Positions 53,223-62,643 are shown, numbered from the stretch's first letter. The stretch is DNA of 64,000 nucleotides from Pseudomonas sp. TH41 (GCF_016650695.1 NZ_JAEKFH010000005.1:1116001-1180000); one strand, 5' to 3'. Translations and numbers: made by a program. The notes: generated by a model not told the origin, from the sequence alone.

Positions 53223-53269
53223 CAGATCGACTAGGCTGTTCTGACGACGTCCTTACAGGAGACTCAACC

Positions 53270-54061
53270 ATGCGCGTGTTTCTCGCCCTCGTATTACTGG
53301 CCTTGAGCGGGCTCAGCCAAGCCGCGATCAAGACGCAGGAGATTCCCTATCAAAGTGCCGACGGCACCAAAATGATCGGCTACTACGCCTACGACGATGA
53401 CATTAAAGGTCCGCGCCCGGGTGTCGTGGTGGTGCATGAGTTCTGGGGCCTGAACGATTACGCCAAGCGCCGCGCCCGTGACCTGGCCGGGTTGGGCTAC
53501 AGCGCACTGGCCATCGACATGTATGGCGACGGCAAGAACACTGAGCATCCCAAGGACGCCATGGCCTTTATGCAAGCCGTGCTGAAGGACAGTGCTGTGG
53601 CCAGCGCGCGGTTCCAGGCCGGGCTCGACTTGCTGAAGAAACAGCCGCAAACCAATCCGGACAAACTCGCCGCCATCGGTTACTGCTTCGGCGGCGGCGT
53701 GGTACTGAATGCAGCCCGTCAGGGCGTGCCGCTGGCCGGTGTGGTGAGTTTCCACGGTGCACTGGCGACCAATACGCCAGCGACGCCTGGCAGCGTGAAA
53801 GCGAAAATCCTCGTCGAGCACGGTGCGCTGGACAGCATGGTGACGGCGGATAACGTCGCGGCATTCAAGGCCGAGATGGACAAGGCCGGGGCTGATTACA
53901 AATTCGTGAGCCTGGATGGCGCCAAGCACGGCTTCAGCAATCCTGATGCGGATCGCCTGAGTCATGGCGATCATGGTGGGCCGGATATTGGTTACAACAA
54001 AGCGGCAGATCAACACTCGTGGGCCGATATGCAGGCGTTCTTCAAGAGGATTTTTGGTTAA
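53270..54061 (+). CDS. Secreted dienelactone hydrolase family protein
   Basis: The 263-residue alpha/beta hydrolase has a signal peptide (MRVFLALVLLALSGLSQA). The catalytic cysteine is in AAIGYCFGGGVVL (near residue 143), aspartate in EHGALDSMV and histidine in GAKHGFSNPD. The fold matches dienelactone hydrolases, but the periplasmic location and isolated gene make a ring-cleavage role unlikely; the substrate is unknown. Confidence 0.87.
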   Translation: MRVFLALVLLALSGLSQAAIKTQEIPYQSADGTKMIGYYAYDDDIKGPRPGVVVVHEFWGLNDYAKRRARDLAGLGYSALAIDMYGDGKNTEHPKDAMAFMQAVLKDSAVASARFQAGLDLLKKQPQTNPDKLAAIGYCFGGGVVLNAARQGVPLAGVVSFHGALATNTPATPGSVKAKILVEHGALDSMVTADNVAAFKAEMDKAGADYKFVSLDGAKHGFSNPDADRLSHGDHGGPDIGYNKAADQHSWADMQAFFKRIFG

Positions 54062-54081
54062 TCAGACAGACCGCGTTGCGG

Positions 54082-54162
54082 CCATTCGCGAGCAGGCTCG
54101 CTCCCACAGGAATTTGTGGAGCCCCATAAATCCAATGTGGGAGCGAGCCTGCTCGCGAATGG
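54082..54162. repeat. REPIN after the dienelactone hydrolase gene
   Basis: CCATTCGCGAGCAGGCTCGC arms flank a 30-base spacer, only 20 bases after the stop codon. Confidence 0.87.
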
Positions 54163-54224
54163 CTCAACGCCGATCTGAACCTTGCCACTACCCAGCCCCA
54201 AGGCAACCCGGCAAAATGCCCGAC

Positions 54225-54950
54225 ATGAATCCCGCCCCCGCCCTACCCGCCTGCTGCACCCCACTTGATGCCCATTGGCCGCTGCCGTTTGCGCTGCCCG
54301 ATACCGTGCTGCTGAGTACCCACTTCGATACCTCGCAACTGGCCATCGATGATTTTCAACGCAGCGCCATCGAGGCGCCTGCCAGCATCCAGCGCTCGGT
54401 CGCCAAGCGTCAGGCGGAGTTTCTCGCCGGACGGATCTGCGCGCGGGCCGCGTTGCAACAGCTCGAAGGACTGAGCCTCAGCCCGGCCATTGGTGAAGAC
54501 CGAGCACCCGTGTGGCCGCCGCACATCACCGGTTCGATCACCCACAGCACTGGCCGGGCCGCTGCGATTGTCGCAAGGAAGTCCGATTGGCGCGGACTGG
54601 GAATGGACCTGGAAAACCTGCTCAATCCTGAGCGGGCCGAACGCCTGGCCGGGGAAATCCTCACGCCAGCGGAATTGCAGCGCATGGCCGCCGGCCGTCG
54701 CGATCAGCTGGCGATGTGGGTGACGCTGACGTTTTCGGTGAAGGAAAGTTTGTTCAAGGCACTTTACCCGATCGTGCAGCAACGCTTCTATTTCGAACAC
54801 GCCGAGGTACTGGAATGGACCGAGAGCGGTCAGGTACGACTGCGGTTGCTGACCGACCTGTCCCGCGAGTGGAGCAACGGCACCGAGCTGGATGCGCAAT
54901 TTGGGGTTGTGGATGGGCAGTTGTTGAGTTTGGTCAGTATCAAGGCCTGA
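54225..54950 (+). CDS. 4'-phosphopantetheinyl transferase, EntD type
   Basis: The 241-residue enzyme would transfer phosphopantetheine to carrier proteins of siderophore or fatty-acid synthesis. The Mg2+ and CoA-binding motif is GLGMDLENLL (near residue 125), and FSVKESLFKALYP near residue 172 contains the WxxKEaxxK-like helix; SITHST is also conserved. Start could be ATG 54225 or 54216; neither has a clear ribosome site. Single gene. Confidence 0.85.
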   Translation: MNPAPALPACCTPLDAHWPLPFALPDTVLLSTHFDTSQLAIDDFQRSAIEAPASIQRSVAKRQAEFLAGRICARAALQQLEGLSLSPAIGEDRAPVWPPHITGSITHSTGRAAAIVARKSDWRGLGMDLENLLNPERAERLAGEILTPAELQRMAAGRRDQLAMWVTLTFSVKESLFKALYPIVQQRFYFEHAEVLEWTESGQVRLRLLTDLSREWSNGTELDAQFGVVDGQLLSLVSIKA

Positions 54951-54974
54951 AGGCTTGTAGTGTTTGTTCGGGCC

Positions 54975-55053
54975 TCATCGCGAGCAAGCTCGCTCCCACA
55001 GGGATTTTTGGTGCGACATAGATCCAATGTGGGAGCGAGCCTGCTCGCGATGG
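54975..55053. repeat. REPIN between the PPTase and rstB-like genes
   Basis: CATCGCGAGCAAGCTCGCTC on the left and its GCCTGCTCGCGATGG partner on the right. The two arms differ at two positions (AAGCT versus AGGCT). Confidence 0.85.
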
Positions 55054-55076
55054 CGGTGGATCATTCACCGCCCATC

Positions 55077-56687
55077 TCAACGTTTTTCCTGACTCCTCGG
55101 CCAACTCAGGCTGAAACACGCCCCCCCCAAATTTTTGCTTTTACTGATCAATGCCCGTCCGTCGTGCCAATGAATAATCCGTCGCACGATGGACAACCCC
55201 AACCCATGCCCGCCCGAGGCGCGGGTCCGGCTGTCATCGAGACGCAGGAAGGGGGTGAAGATTCTCTCCCAGGCATTTTCCGGCACGCCCGGCCCGTCAT
55301 CCTCAATATCTACGCGACAGCGCTGCTGCCCCACCTGATAACTGACGGTCACCCGAGACGACGCGTGACGCATGGCATTGCTCACCAGATTCTGTATCGC
55401 CCGGTGTAAATAACGCGGCTCCGCCTCGACCCACGCGTCGTCGCAATCGGCAGCCGACAGGCACAAACCGCGCTGAACCGTGATCTCGGCCCGAAGTGGC
55501 GCCAGCTCCTCAATGACTTGATTGACCAGTGCATCCAGATCGACCCGCTGGAAATTCAGGGCCGGCGAGCCCTGCTCCAACCGCGCATACGTCAGCATCT
55601 CGTCCACCAGCCGATCGAGATCCTCGATGTCGTGGTCCATGCCTTCGCGGTATTTTTCCAATGCTTGCGGCGTGGTCGCCGAGCCGATCATCTCCAGGCC
55701 AAAACGCAGCCGCGCCACTGGCGTGCGCAATTCGTGGGACACGGCACGCACCAGTTCCCGCTGGATCGCCAGCAATTGCTGCAAGTGCTCGGCCATGCCA
55801 TTGAACGCCGAGGCCAACCGCCCCACTGAATCCGCGCCGCGTGCCGGCACGCGGGTTTCCAGGCTGCCCTTGGCGATGCGCGTGGCCGCGGCTTCGAGGC
55901 CGCGTAAGCGGCGTTCCAGTTGGCGCACCAACAGGTAAACGATCAAACCGATCAGGCTCAAACCAAGGGCCGCGATCAGCACCAGCCACTCCGGTGGATA
56001 CGGGTTCATCTGATACAGCGGGCCGATTTCCAGCACCCAGGGCGTACCGACCATCCCGGCGAACACCCGGATCGAATCGCCCCCCTTGCCCAGCGCCATC
56101 ACCGTGTCGCCTTCGGACACCCGACGGCTCTGGTCTTCGTCCATGTCGGCCTCGTCAACCGTGACCAGTCGCAGATCAAAGCCAAAGCCCTTCTCTTCCT
56201 TTATTTGTGCCAGGCGCTTGGGCTGCTCAGCCACCGGGACACGCACCAGTTCATCGGCCAGCAGGTAAATAGTTGCCCGGGCCAGTTGTTCGCTGATCTG
56301 TTGGACTTCGCCGGTGAGCACCAACTGTTCCTTGTCGCTGACCAACCGGTAAACCATCGCCGCATGCGGACCGGTCTGCTCCACCAGCGCCTGCCCCCGC
56401 AGCACTCGGGTGCGCTGGGTGAGGTCGAGGTCGGTCTGGGCAAACGTCTTCAGCGCCAGAGGAATCCCCAGTAAGCGCTCCCACACCACCAACGCACGAT
56501 GGCGCTCGGTATCGTTCATCGGTTGCAGGTTGCCCGCCATCAGCGAGAACGTGCCGTGGGCCAGGCGTTCGCGGTATTGCTCGCTGCGCACCTGGTTAAG
56601 CATGTGCAAGGCCAGCACACCGAGCACCGCCACCAGAATCAGCGCCGCGCACATGCCGCCATAGATGCGCAGAAAGATCGAGTTCAC
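55077..56687 (-). CDS. rstB: Sensor histidine kinase, RstB-like
   Basis: The 536-residue kinase has helix 1 at the N-terminus (LRIYGGMCAALILVAVLGVLAL), a large periplasmic region to about 230, helix 2 (LVLIAALGLSLIGLIVYLLV), then HAMP, DHp (AVSHELRTPVARLRFGL) and ATPase domains with EDDGPGVP and GHGLGLSI. It overlaps the regulator gene by 4 bases. In P. aeruginosa an equivalent pair also lies beside nrdA; its signal is not known. Confidence 0.85.
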   Translation of the reverse strand: MNSIFLRIYGGMCAALILVAVLGVLALHMLNQVRSEQYRERLAHGTFSLMAGNLQPMNDTERHRALVVWERLLGIPLALKTFAQTDLDLTQRTRVLRGQALVEQTGPHAAMVYRLVSDKEQLVLTGEVQQISEQLARATIYLLADELVRVPVAEQPKRLAQIKEEKGFGFDLRLVTVDEADMDEDQSRRVSEGDTVMALGKGGDSIRVFAGMVGTPWVLEIGPLYQMNPYPPEWLVLIAALGLSLIGLIVYLLVRQLERRLRGLEAAATRIAKGSLETRVPARGADSVGRLASAFNGMAEHLQQLLAIQRELVRAVSHELRTPVARLRFGLEMIGSATTPQALEKYREGMDHDIEDLDRLVDEMLTYARLEQGSPALNFQRVDLDALVNQVIEELAPLRAEITVQRGLCLSAADCDDAWVEAEPRYLHRAIQNLVSNAMRHASSRVTVSYQVGQQRCRVDIEDDGPGVPENAWERIFTPFLRLDDSRTRASGGHGLGLSIVRRIIHWHDGRALISKSKNLGGACFSLSWPRSQEKR

Positions 56688-57406
56688 AGGGACAGGTCTG
56701 CGCAGGCCTCGGGAACAAACAGATAACCTTTGCTGCGGACGGTCTTGATCAGTCGCGGATGCTCCGGATCATCGCCGATCTTCGGCCGAATTCGCGAGAT
56801 GCGCACGTCGATGGAGCGGTCCTGACCGTCATAGCCAATGCCGCGCAGCGCGGTGAAGATTTCTTCCCGGGACAGAATGCGCCCGGCATTCGCCACCAGC
56901 AGCCAGAGCAGGTCGAACTCTGCGCTGGTCAATTCGATACCGACATCATGCAGCCATGCTTCGCGTAATGCGTTGTCCACCACCAGCGGGCCGAACTGCA
57001 AACGTCGTTGTTTTTCCGGGGCCACTTCCGGCGCTTCACTGCGGCGCAGCAGGGCCTGGATGCGCGCCAGCAGCAGGCGCGGGCGAACGGGCTTGCAGAC
57101 GTAGTCGTCGGCGCCCAGATCGAGGCCGAGGATCTGGTCAGTGTCATCGGTGCGGGCCGTGAGCATCAGGATCGGTCCGTCGTAACGGTCGCGGACCTTG
57201 CGGCAGATGCTCAGGCCATCTTCGCCGGGGAGCATCAGGTCGAGGATGACCAGGTCCGGCTTCTCATTGATGATGCGAGCCGCGGCCAGGGCGCCATTGC
57301 CCTCGATCGACACGCGCAGGCCATTGGCTTCAAGGTAATCGCGGGTCAGTTCGGCCAGACGCTGGTCGTCCTCCACAATCAATATCTGCCAGGCTTCTTG
57401 TTCCAC
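56684..57406 (-). CDS. rstA: Response regulator, RstA-like
   Basis: The 240-residue OmpR-family regulator has receiver features VEDDQR and phospho-acceptor Asp in LVILDLMLPGEDG (about residue 56), K in DYVCKPVRP, and an effector domain ending RSKGYLFVPEA. It is the first gene of the pair. Identification as RstA rests on overall pattern and the nrdA neighbourhood. Confidence 0.83.
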   Translation of the reverse strand: MEQEAWQILIVEDDQRLAELTRDYLEANGLRVSIEGNGALAAARIINEKPDLVILDLMLPGEDGLSICRKVRDRYDGPILMLTARTDDTDQILGLDLGADDYVCKPVRPRLLLARIQALLRRSEAPEVAPEKQRRLQFGPLVVDNALREAWLHDVGIELTSAEFDLLWLLVANAGRILSREEIFTALRGIGYDGQDRSIDVRISRIRPKIGDDPEHPRLIKTVRSKGYLFVPEACADLSL

Positions 57407-57696
57407 GGGTGACCTCTACTGCCAACAACACTTATAAGGAAGGATCCACCCGTCTTTTTGTAATGATGGGGGAGGATAAGAATGCGTATGCACTGGCCGA
57501 TTGTATAAACGCCGCTCGCCGAGAACACAAGCCGGTAAATGCGTTCGGACTCGCTGTTTTTTTGTGATAGGGTTCGCGCCCTTAAAAATCCGACTGACCG
57601 TTTTCAATCATTGAAAATCAGTGAAAAACGGTCCGCTCCAGCTACGTCGCGGCCTACACGCCCGTTCCACCTTTCACACACAATTTACGCACAGGT

Positions 57697-57705
57697 TTAT
57701 CCACA
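57697..57705 (+). promoter_or_regulatory. DnaA box
   Basis: TTATCCACA is a perfect match to the DnaA binding consensus. It lies 27 bases before the first NrdR box. DnaA is known to influence nrd transcription in E. coli. Confidence 0.6.
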
Positions 57706-57731
57706 GGCAGTACGTTGCAACACCCTCCAAA

Positions 57732-57778
57732 ACGCATTATCTTGTAGGTCGGCGCAAAAAAAACCCTACATGTAGGGT
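57732..57778 (+). promoter_or_regulatory. Pair of NrdR boxes
   Basis: Box 1 ACGCATTATCTTGTAG (57732-57747) and box 2 ACCCTACATGTAGGGT (57763-57778) both fit the 16-base NrdR consensus ACACWATATATWGTGT at most informative positions. Their starts are 31 bases apart, three helical turns, the spacing known for NrdR. Box 2 is a perfect palindrome. Confidence 0.75.
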
Positions 57779-58139
57779 TTTTGCTAAAAAGCCCAACCAC
57801 ATTTCAGACCAGAAACTCAAGCGCTTTATTGCCTGTTTATGGTTGAACCAAGCGTGATTTTACAAGCCCAAACCGCACCTGCGGATGGCACCGTTTTTTC
57901 AGGCCTGAACGGCCAGAACGGTACGGGTGTTGCAGACATTACTGCCACCCGGAATGGAATCCGGTTTCGAGCCCAGGCTCGCAGCCAAAGACTTCGGCAA
58001 GGAAGCGGCATCATTAGCCTTTTTCCTACTGTCCCGAAGTTGTTATGCCCGACGCCCGTCGGTTGTAGTGCTTCAGGACAGAACGGTGGGCACCGTGAAG
58101 GTGCCCAAACAAACATAGAGAATGTGGAGACAACCCCCC

Positions 58140-61034
58140 ATGCAAACCGACACAACTCGCGAGAACCCGCAGGGCACCTTGCCGCAGGCCGCTGATTCGA
58201 CTTCGGATCTGTCCGCCACCGCGCCAGGCCAGCTGCGTGTGATCAAGCGTAACGGCACTGTCGTTCCTTACACCGATGACAAGATTACCGTCGCCATCAC
58301 CAAAGCGTTTCTCGCAGTTGAGGGCGGCACCGCTGCCGCTTCGTCGCGAATCCATGACACCGTTGCCCGCCTGACCGAACAAGTCACCGCAACCTTCAAG
58401 CGTCGCATGCCATCGGGCGGCACTATCCACATCGAAGAAATCCAGGACCAGGTCGAACTGGCCCTGATGCGTGCCGGCGAGCAGAAAGTGGCCCGCGACT
58501 ACGTGATCTACCGTGACGGTCGTTCGAAAGAACGCGCTGCCCACGCCCCGGCCGTAGAAGCCGTCAACGCTCACCCGTCGATCCGCATCACCCGCGCTGA
58601 TGGCACCTTTGCACCTCTGGACATGGGCCGCCTGAACACCATCGTCACCGAAGCGTGCGAAGGCCTGGCAGAAGTCGACGGCGACCTGATCCAGCGCGAA
58701 ACCCTGAAAAACCTGTACGACGGCGTGGCCCTGACCGACGTCAACACCGCTTTGGTGATGACCGCCCGTACGCTGGTCGAGCGTGAGCCGAACTACTCGT
58801 TCGTGACCGCTCGCCTGCTGATGGACACCCTGCGCGCCGAAGGCCTGAGCTTCCTGGAAGTCGCTGAAAGCGCCACTCACCATGAAATGGTCGACCTGTA
58901 CGCCAAGGCCCTGCCTTCGTACATCGCCAAGGGTATCGAATTCGAATTGCTGAACCCGGTCCTGGCCACCTTCGACCTGGAAAAACTCGGCAAGGCAATC
59001 AACCACGAGCGCGATCAGCAGTTCACCTACCTGGGCCTGCAAACCCTGTACGACCGTTACTTCATCCACAAGGATGGCGTGCGTTTCGAGCTGCCACAGA
59101 TTTTCTTCATGCGCGTGGCCATGGGCCTGGCGATTGAAGAGAAGAACAAAGAAGACCGCGCGATCGAGTTCTACAACCTGTTGTCGTCCTTCGACTACAT
59201 GTCCTCGACGCCAACCCTGTTCAACGCCGGCACCCTGCGTCCACAGCTGTCGAGCTGCTACCTGACCACCGTTCCGGATGACCTGTCGGGCATCTACCAC
59301 GCGATCCACGACAACGCCATGTTGTCGAAGTTTGCAGGCGGCCTGGGCAACGACTGGACCCCGGTTCGTGCATTGGGTTCGTACATCAAGGGCACCAACG
59401 GCAAATCCCAGGGCGTTGTTCCGTTCCTGAAAGTGGTGAACGATACCGCCGTCGCGGTTAACCAGGGTGGCAAGCGCAAAGGCGCTGTCTGTGCCTACCT
59501 GGAAACCTGGCACATGGACATCGAAGAGTTCATCGAGCTGCGCAAGAACACCGGTGATGATCGTCGTCGTACCCACGACATGAACACCGCCAACTGGATC
59601 CCTGACCTGTTCATGAAGCGCGTCTTCGATGATGGCAAGTGGACCCTGTTCTCGCCGTCCGAAGTGCCAGACCTGCACGACCTGACCGGCAAGGCCTTCG
59701 AAGAGCGTTACGAGTACTACGAAGCCCTGTCCGAGTACCCGGGCAAGATCAAGCTGTTCAAGACCATCCAGGCCAAGGACCTGTGGCGCAAAATGCTGTC
59801 CATGCTGTTTGAAACCGGCCACCCATGGCTGACCTTCAAGGACCCGTGCAACCTGCGCAGCCCGCAGCAGCACGTCGGCGTGGTTCACAGCTCGAACCTG
59901 TGCACCGAGATCACCTTGAACACCAACAAGGACGAGATCGCCGTTTGCAACCTGGGCTCGATCAACCTGCCGAACCACATCGTCAACGGCAAGCTGGACA
60001 CCGCCAAGCTGGAACGCACCGTGAACACCGCCGTTCGCATGCTCGATAACGTGATCGACATCAACTACTACTCGGTGCCACAAGCGAAGAACTCCAACTT
60101 CAAGCACCGTCCGGTCGGCCTGGGCATCATGGGCTTCCAGGACGCGCTGTACCTGCAGCACATCCCTTACGGTTCCGACGCTGCCGTCGAGTTCGCCGAC
60201 AAGTCGATGGAAGCAGTCAGCTACTACGCGATCCAGGCGTCCTGCGACCTGGCCGATGAGCGCGGCGCTTACGAGACGTTCCAGGGTTCCCTGTGGTCCA
60301 AAGGCATCCTGCCGCTGGATTCGCAACAAATCCTGATCGAGCAACGTGGCCAGCAGTACATCGACGTTGACCTGAACGAATCCCTGGACTGGGCACCGGT
60401 TCGCGCTCGTGTACAGAAAGGCATTCGTAACTCCAACATCATGGCCATCGCACCGACCGCGACCATCGCCAACATCACTGGCGTATCGCAGTCGATCGAA
60501 CCGACCTACCAGAACCTCTATGTGAAATCGAACCTGTCGGGCGAATTCACCGTGATCAACCCGTACCTGGTTCGTGACCTGAAGGCTCGCGGTCTGTGGG
60601 ACTCGGTCATGATCAACGACCTGAAGTACTACGACGGTTCCGTGCAGCAGATCGAGCGCATCCCGCAAGAACTCAAAGAGCTCTATGCGACTGCTTTCGA
60701 AGTGGACACCAAGTGGATCGTCGACGCGGCAAGCCGTCGTCAGAAGTGGATCGACCAGGCTCAGTCGCTGAACCTGTACATCGCTGGCGCTTCGGGCAAG
60801 AAGCTGGACGTGACCTACCGCATGGCCTGGTACCGTGGTCTGAAAACCACTTACTACCTCCGTGCCCTGGCCGCGACCAGCACCGAGAAGTCGACCATCA
60901 ACACTGGCAAGCTGAACGCGGTTTCCAGCGGCGGCAACCACGGTGACGACTCGGTCCTCGCGGCACCTGCCGGTCCTGCTCCAGTACCGAAGGCTTGCGC
61001 CATCGACGAGCCGGATTGCGAAGCGTGCCAATAA
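58140..61034 (+). CDS. nrdA: Class Ia ribonucleotide reductase alpha subunit NrdA
   Basis: The 964-residue subunit reduces ribonucleotides aerobically with NrdB. It has two ATP-cone regions at the N-terminus (about residues 30-130 and 140-230), as in P. aeruginosa NrdA. Active-site cysteines lie in SSCYLTTV, in HSSNLCTEI (with the catalytic Glu), and in CNLGSINL. The C-terminal thioredoxin-accepting pair is in CAIDEPDCEACQ. The start ATG 58140 (MQTDTTREN) is preferred over the ATG at 58122, as in relatives. No nrdB follows directly. Confidence 0.96.
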   Translation: MQTDTTRENPQGTLPQAADSTSDLSATAPGQLRVIKRNGTVVPYTDDKITVAITKAFLAVEGGTAAASSRIHDTVARLTEQVTATFKRRMPSGGTIHIEEIQDQVELALMRAGEQKVARDYVIYRDGRSKERAAHAPAVEAVNAHPSIRITRADGTFAPLDMGRLNTIVTEACEGLAEVDGDLIQRETLKNLYDGVALTDVNTALVMTARTLVEREPNYSFVTARLLMDTLRAEGLSFLEVAESATHHEMVDLYAKALPSYIAKGIEFELLNPVLATFDLEKLGKAINHERDQQFTYLGLQTLYDRYFIHKDGVRFELPQIFFMRVAMGLAIEEKNKEDRAIEFYNLLSSFDYMSSTPTLFNAGTLRPQLSSCYLTTVPDDLSGIYHAIHDNAMLSKFAGGLGNDWTPVRALGSYIKGTNGKSQGVVPFLKVVNDTAVAVNQGGKRKGAVCAYLETWHMDIEEFIELRKNTGDDRRRTHDMNTANWIPDLFMKRVFDDGKWTLFSPSEVPDLHDLTGKAFEERYEYYEALSEYPGKIKLFKTIQAKDLWRKMLSMLFETGHPWLTFKDPCNLRSPQQHVGVVHSSNLCTEITLNTNKDEIAVCNLGSINLPNHIVNGKLDTAKLERTVNTAVRMLDNVIDINYYSVPQAKNSNFKHRPVGLGIMGFQDALYLQHIPYGSDAAVEFADKSMEAVSYYAIQASCDLADERGAYETFQGSLWSKGILPLDSQQILIEQRGQQYIDVDLNESLDWAPVRARVQKGIRNSNIMAIAPTATIANITGVSQSIEPTYQNLYVKSNLSGEFTVINPYLVRDLKARGLWDSVMINDLKYYDGSVQQIERIPQELKELYATAFEVDTKWIVDAASRRQKWIDQAQSLNLYIAGASGKKLDVTYRMAWYRGLKTTYYLRALAATSTEKSTINTGKLNAVSSGGNHGDDSVLAAPAGPAPVPKACAIDEPDCEACQ

Positions 61035-61070
61035 GCTTGAGCCGGTAAGCGCTGAAAGGCGCTTACTCGA

Positions 61071-61110
61071 AACCCCCGACAGGCCTCTGGCTTGTCGGGG
61101 GTTTTCTTTT
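61071..61110 (+). terminator. Terminator of nrdA
   Basis: CCCCCGACAGGCC/TCT/GGCTTGTCGGGGG followed by TTTTCTTTT, 37 bases after the stop codon. Confidence 0.9.
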
Positions 61111-61115
61111 GCCTG

Positions 61116-61231
61116 TTGTAGGAGCGAGCTTGCTCCGGGCGGCGTTCCGACGAAGGACGTTAACGATAACGCGTTCATGATGGATAAACGTATCGCTCTC
61201 AGGTCTTTCGCGAGCAAGCTCGCTCCTACAA
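61116..61231. repeat. REP pair with a 70-base spacer
   Basis: TTGTAGGAGCGAGCTTGCTC on the left and GAGCAAGCTCGCTCCTACAA on the right. The spacer is longer than in other pairs, and the left core is damaged (CCGGG instead of GCGA). Confidence 0.8.
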
Positions 61232-61242
61232 AGACCATCCAC

Positions 61243-61272
61243 AAAAAAGCCCCTCTTTCGAGGGGCTCTTTG
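61243..61272 (-). terminator. Terminator of the flgBCDE operon
   Basis: AGCCCCT/CTTTCG/AGGGGCT with A6 on the plus-strand left side, giving a T run for minus-strand transcripts, 24 bases after the flgE stop codon. Confidence 0.85.
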
Positions 61273-61296
61273 TGAAGCGCTATCCGCCAACCGGCA

Positions 61297-62613
61297 TCAG
61301 GTCATCTGAATGATGGTTTGCATGATGGTGCTTTGGGTGGAGATGGTCTTGGCGTTCGCCTGATAGTTGCTCTGCGCCTTGATCAGGTCGACCAGTTCGT
61401 TGGTCAGGTTGACGTTGGACTCTTCCAGGGAGTTGGAAGCGATCGAGCCCAAGGTACCGGTTTCCGGCGCATCGTAGCCCGGGATACCTGACACGTAGGT
61501 TTCTTTCCAGCTGGTGCCGCCGACTGGCTGTAGACCTTGCTCGTTGGTGAAGCTGGCGAGGGAGATCTGGCCGATAGGCTTGGTCTGGTTGTTGCTGAAG
61601 TTAGCCAGCAACACACCGCTGCCATCGATGGTCAGGTTGGTGATCTGACCAGTGGCGTAACCGTTTTGCGAAGGAATCGAACGTGCGGTATCGGCGTTGA
61701 ATTGAGTGGTGTTGGCCATGGCGATGGTCACGCCCGCAGGGCTGGCGGCTGCGCCGTTGGCTGTCCAGACGCCGGCGGTCACAGTGCCTGGCGTCCAGTT
61801 CATGATCTTCAGATCGCTGCTGATAACCGGCCCCGGCGGCGTACTGACCGAAACCAGCTTGCCCGACGTATCGAACGTCATGGTCGAAGGAACCGGAGCA
61901 GTAGCGGCAACGGCAGGGTCGCTGCCGTCCGGGTTGCGACCATCGATCAGGGTGTAGGTTTGCCAGGTGTTGGCACCTGTCTTGACCATGTACTGGTCCA
62001 TGGTGTGCTGGTTACCCTGAGTGTCGAAAATCGGGGTACTGAACTGCTTGGTGAAGGTCGCCGACTTGGTGGGATCGAACTTGTTGGTGGCAACTGCCTG
62101 GTCGATCACGTCAGCCGTAGAGTCCAGGTTGATCGTCGACGACACGGCGGTGGTGGATTTCGGCGACAGGTTGGAGGTGTCAATGCGCAAGTCGGTCAAC
62201 ACACCATTCTGAATCTTGCCACTGGCATCCACACCGTAGCCCTGCAGCCGCGAGGTGCCATCGGTGTTGGTGACGTAACCGTCCTTGTCGACCTTGAACG
62301 TACCGGCACGGGTGTAGGACAGCGAACCACTGTTGTTCAGGACGAAGAAGCCCGAACCGTTGATACCCATGTCCAGCACGTTGCCGGTGTTGCTGATGTC
62401 ACCCTGGGTAAACTGCTGGGAAACGTTGGCCAGGCTCACGCCGTTACCGACGGTCTTGCTACCTGTGCCCAGTTTGCTCGCCGAGTACACGTCTTCGAAT
62501 TCTGCACGGGATGACTTGAAACCGGTGGTCGCGACGTTGGCGATGTTGTTGCCGGTCACATCAAGTTGTTTGTTGGCTGCATAGAGACCGCTAAGGCCGA
62601 TATTGAAAGACAT
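61297..62613 (-). CDS. flgE: Flagellar hook protein FlgE
   Basis: The 438-residue hook subunit begins MSFNIGLSGLYAANKQLDVTGNNIANVATTGFK, the canonical axial-protein N-terminal D0 helix. It ends with the coiled C-terminal helix LTNELVDLIKAQSNYQANAKTISTQSTIMQTIIQMT. The central domain is Thr/Ser-rich. Expressed with flgB, flgC and flgD; a terminator follows, so flgF is not the next gene here. Confidence 0.95.
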   Translation of the reverse strand: MSFNIGLSGLYAANKQLDVTGNNIANVATTGFKSSRAEFEDVYSASKLGTGSKTVGNGVSLANVSQQFTQGDISNTGNVLDMGINGSGFFVLNNSGSLSYTRAGTFKVDKDGYVTNTDGTSRLQGYGVDASGKIQNGVLTDLRIDTSNLSPKSTTAVSSTINLDSTADVIDQAVATNKFDPTKSATFTKQFSTPIFDTQGNQHTMDQYMVKTGANTWQTYTLIDGRNPDGSDPAVAATAPVPSTMTFDTSGKLVSVSTPPGPVISSDLKIMNWTPGTVTAGVWTANGAAASPAGVTIAMANTTQFNADTARSIPSQNGYATGQITNLTIDGSGVLLANFSNNQTKPIGQISLASFTNEQGLQPVGGTSWKETYVSGIPGYDAPETGTLGSIASNSLEESNVNLTNELVDLIKAQSNYQANAKTISTQSTIMQTIIQMT

Positions 62614-62643
62614 ATTCCACTCCTTTATGCCGTGTTGTCGGCT

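Larger units (their letters stand above)
57407..58139. promoter_or_regulatory. Long regulatory and leader region of nrdA
   Basis: This 733-base gap holds no convincing gene; short frames in it lack ribosome sites. It contains a DnaA box, two NrdR boxes, and a GGGCACC-GTGAA-GGTGCCC hairpin at 58088-58106. The leader between the NrdR boxes and the start is unusually long (about 360 bases). Confidence 0.6.

Noticed and set aside
53964..54224. N-terminal extension of the PPTase frame back to 53964
   Set aside because: It overlaps the dienelactone hydrolase gene and runs through a REPIN; homologues start near 54225.
57757..57782. A-run, ACCCTACATGTAGGGT palindrome and T-run as a bidirectional terminator
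   Set aside because: No gene ends nearby on either strand; match to the NrdR box and the 31-base spacing to a second box explain it better.
57839..58195. 118-codon frame in the nrdA leader
   Set aside because: It has no ribosome site and overlaps the nrdA start in another frame; it looks like leader sequence.
58026..61244. 1072-codon open frame on the minus strand over nrdA
   Set aside because: It is a codon-bias shadow of nrdA; composition is Val/Gln/His-rich with no domain pattern.
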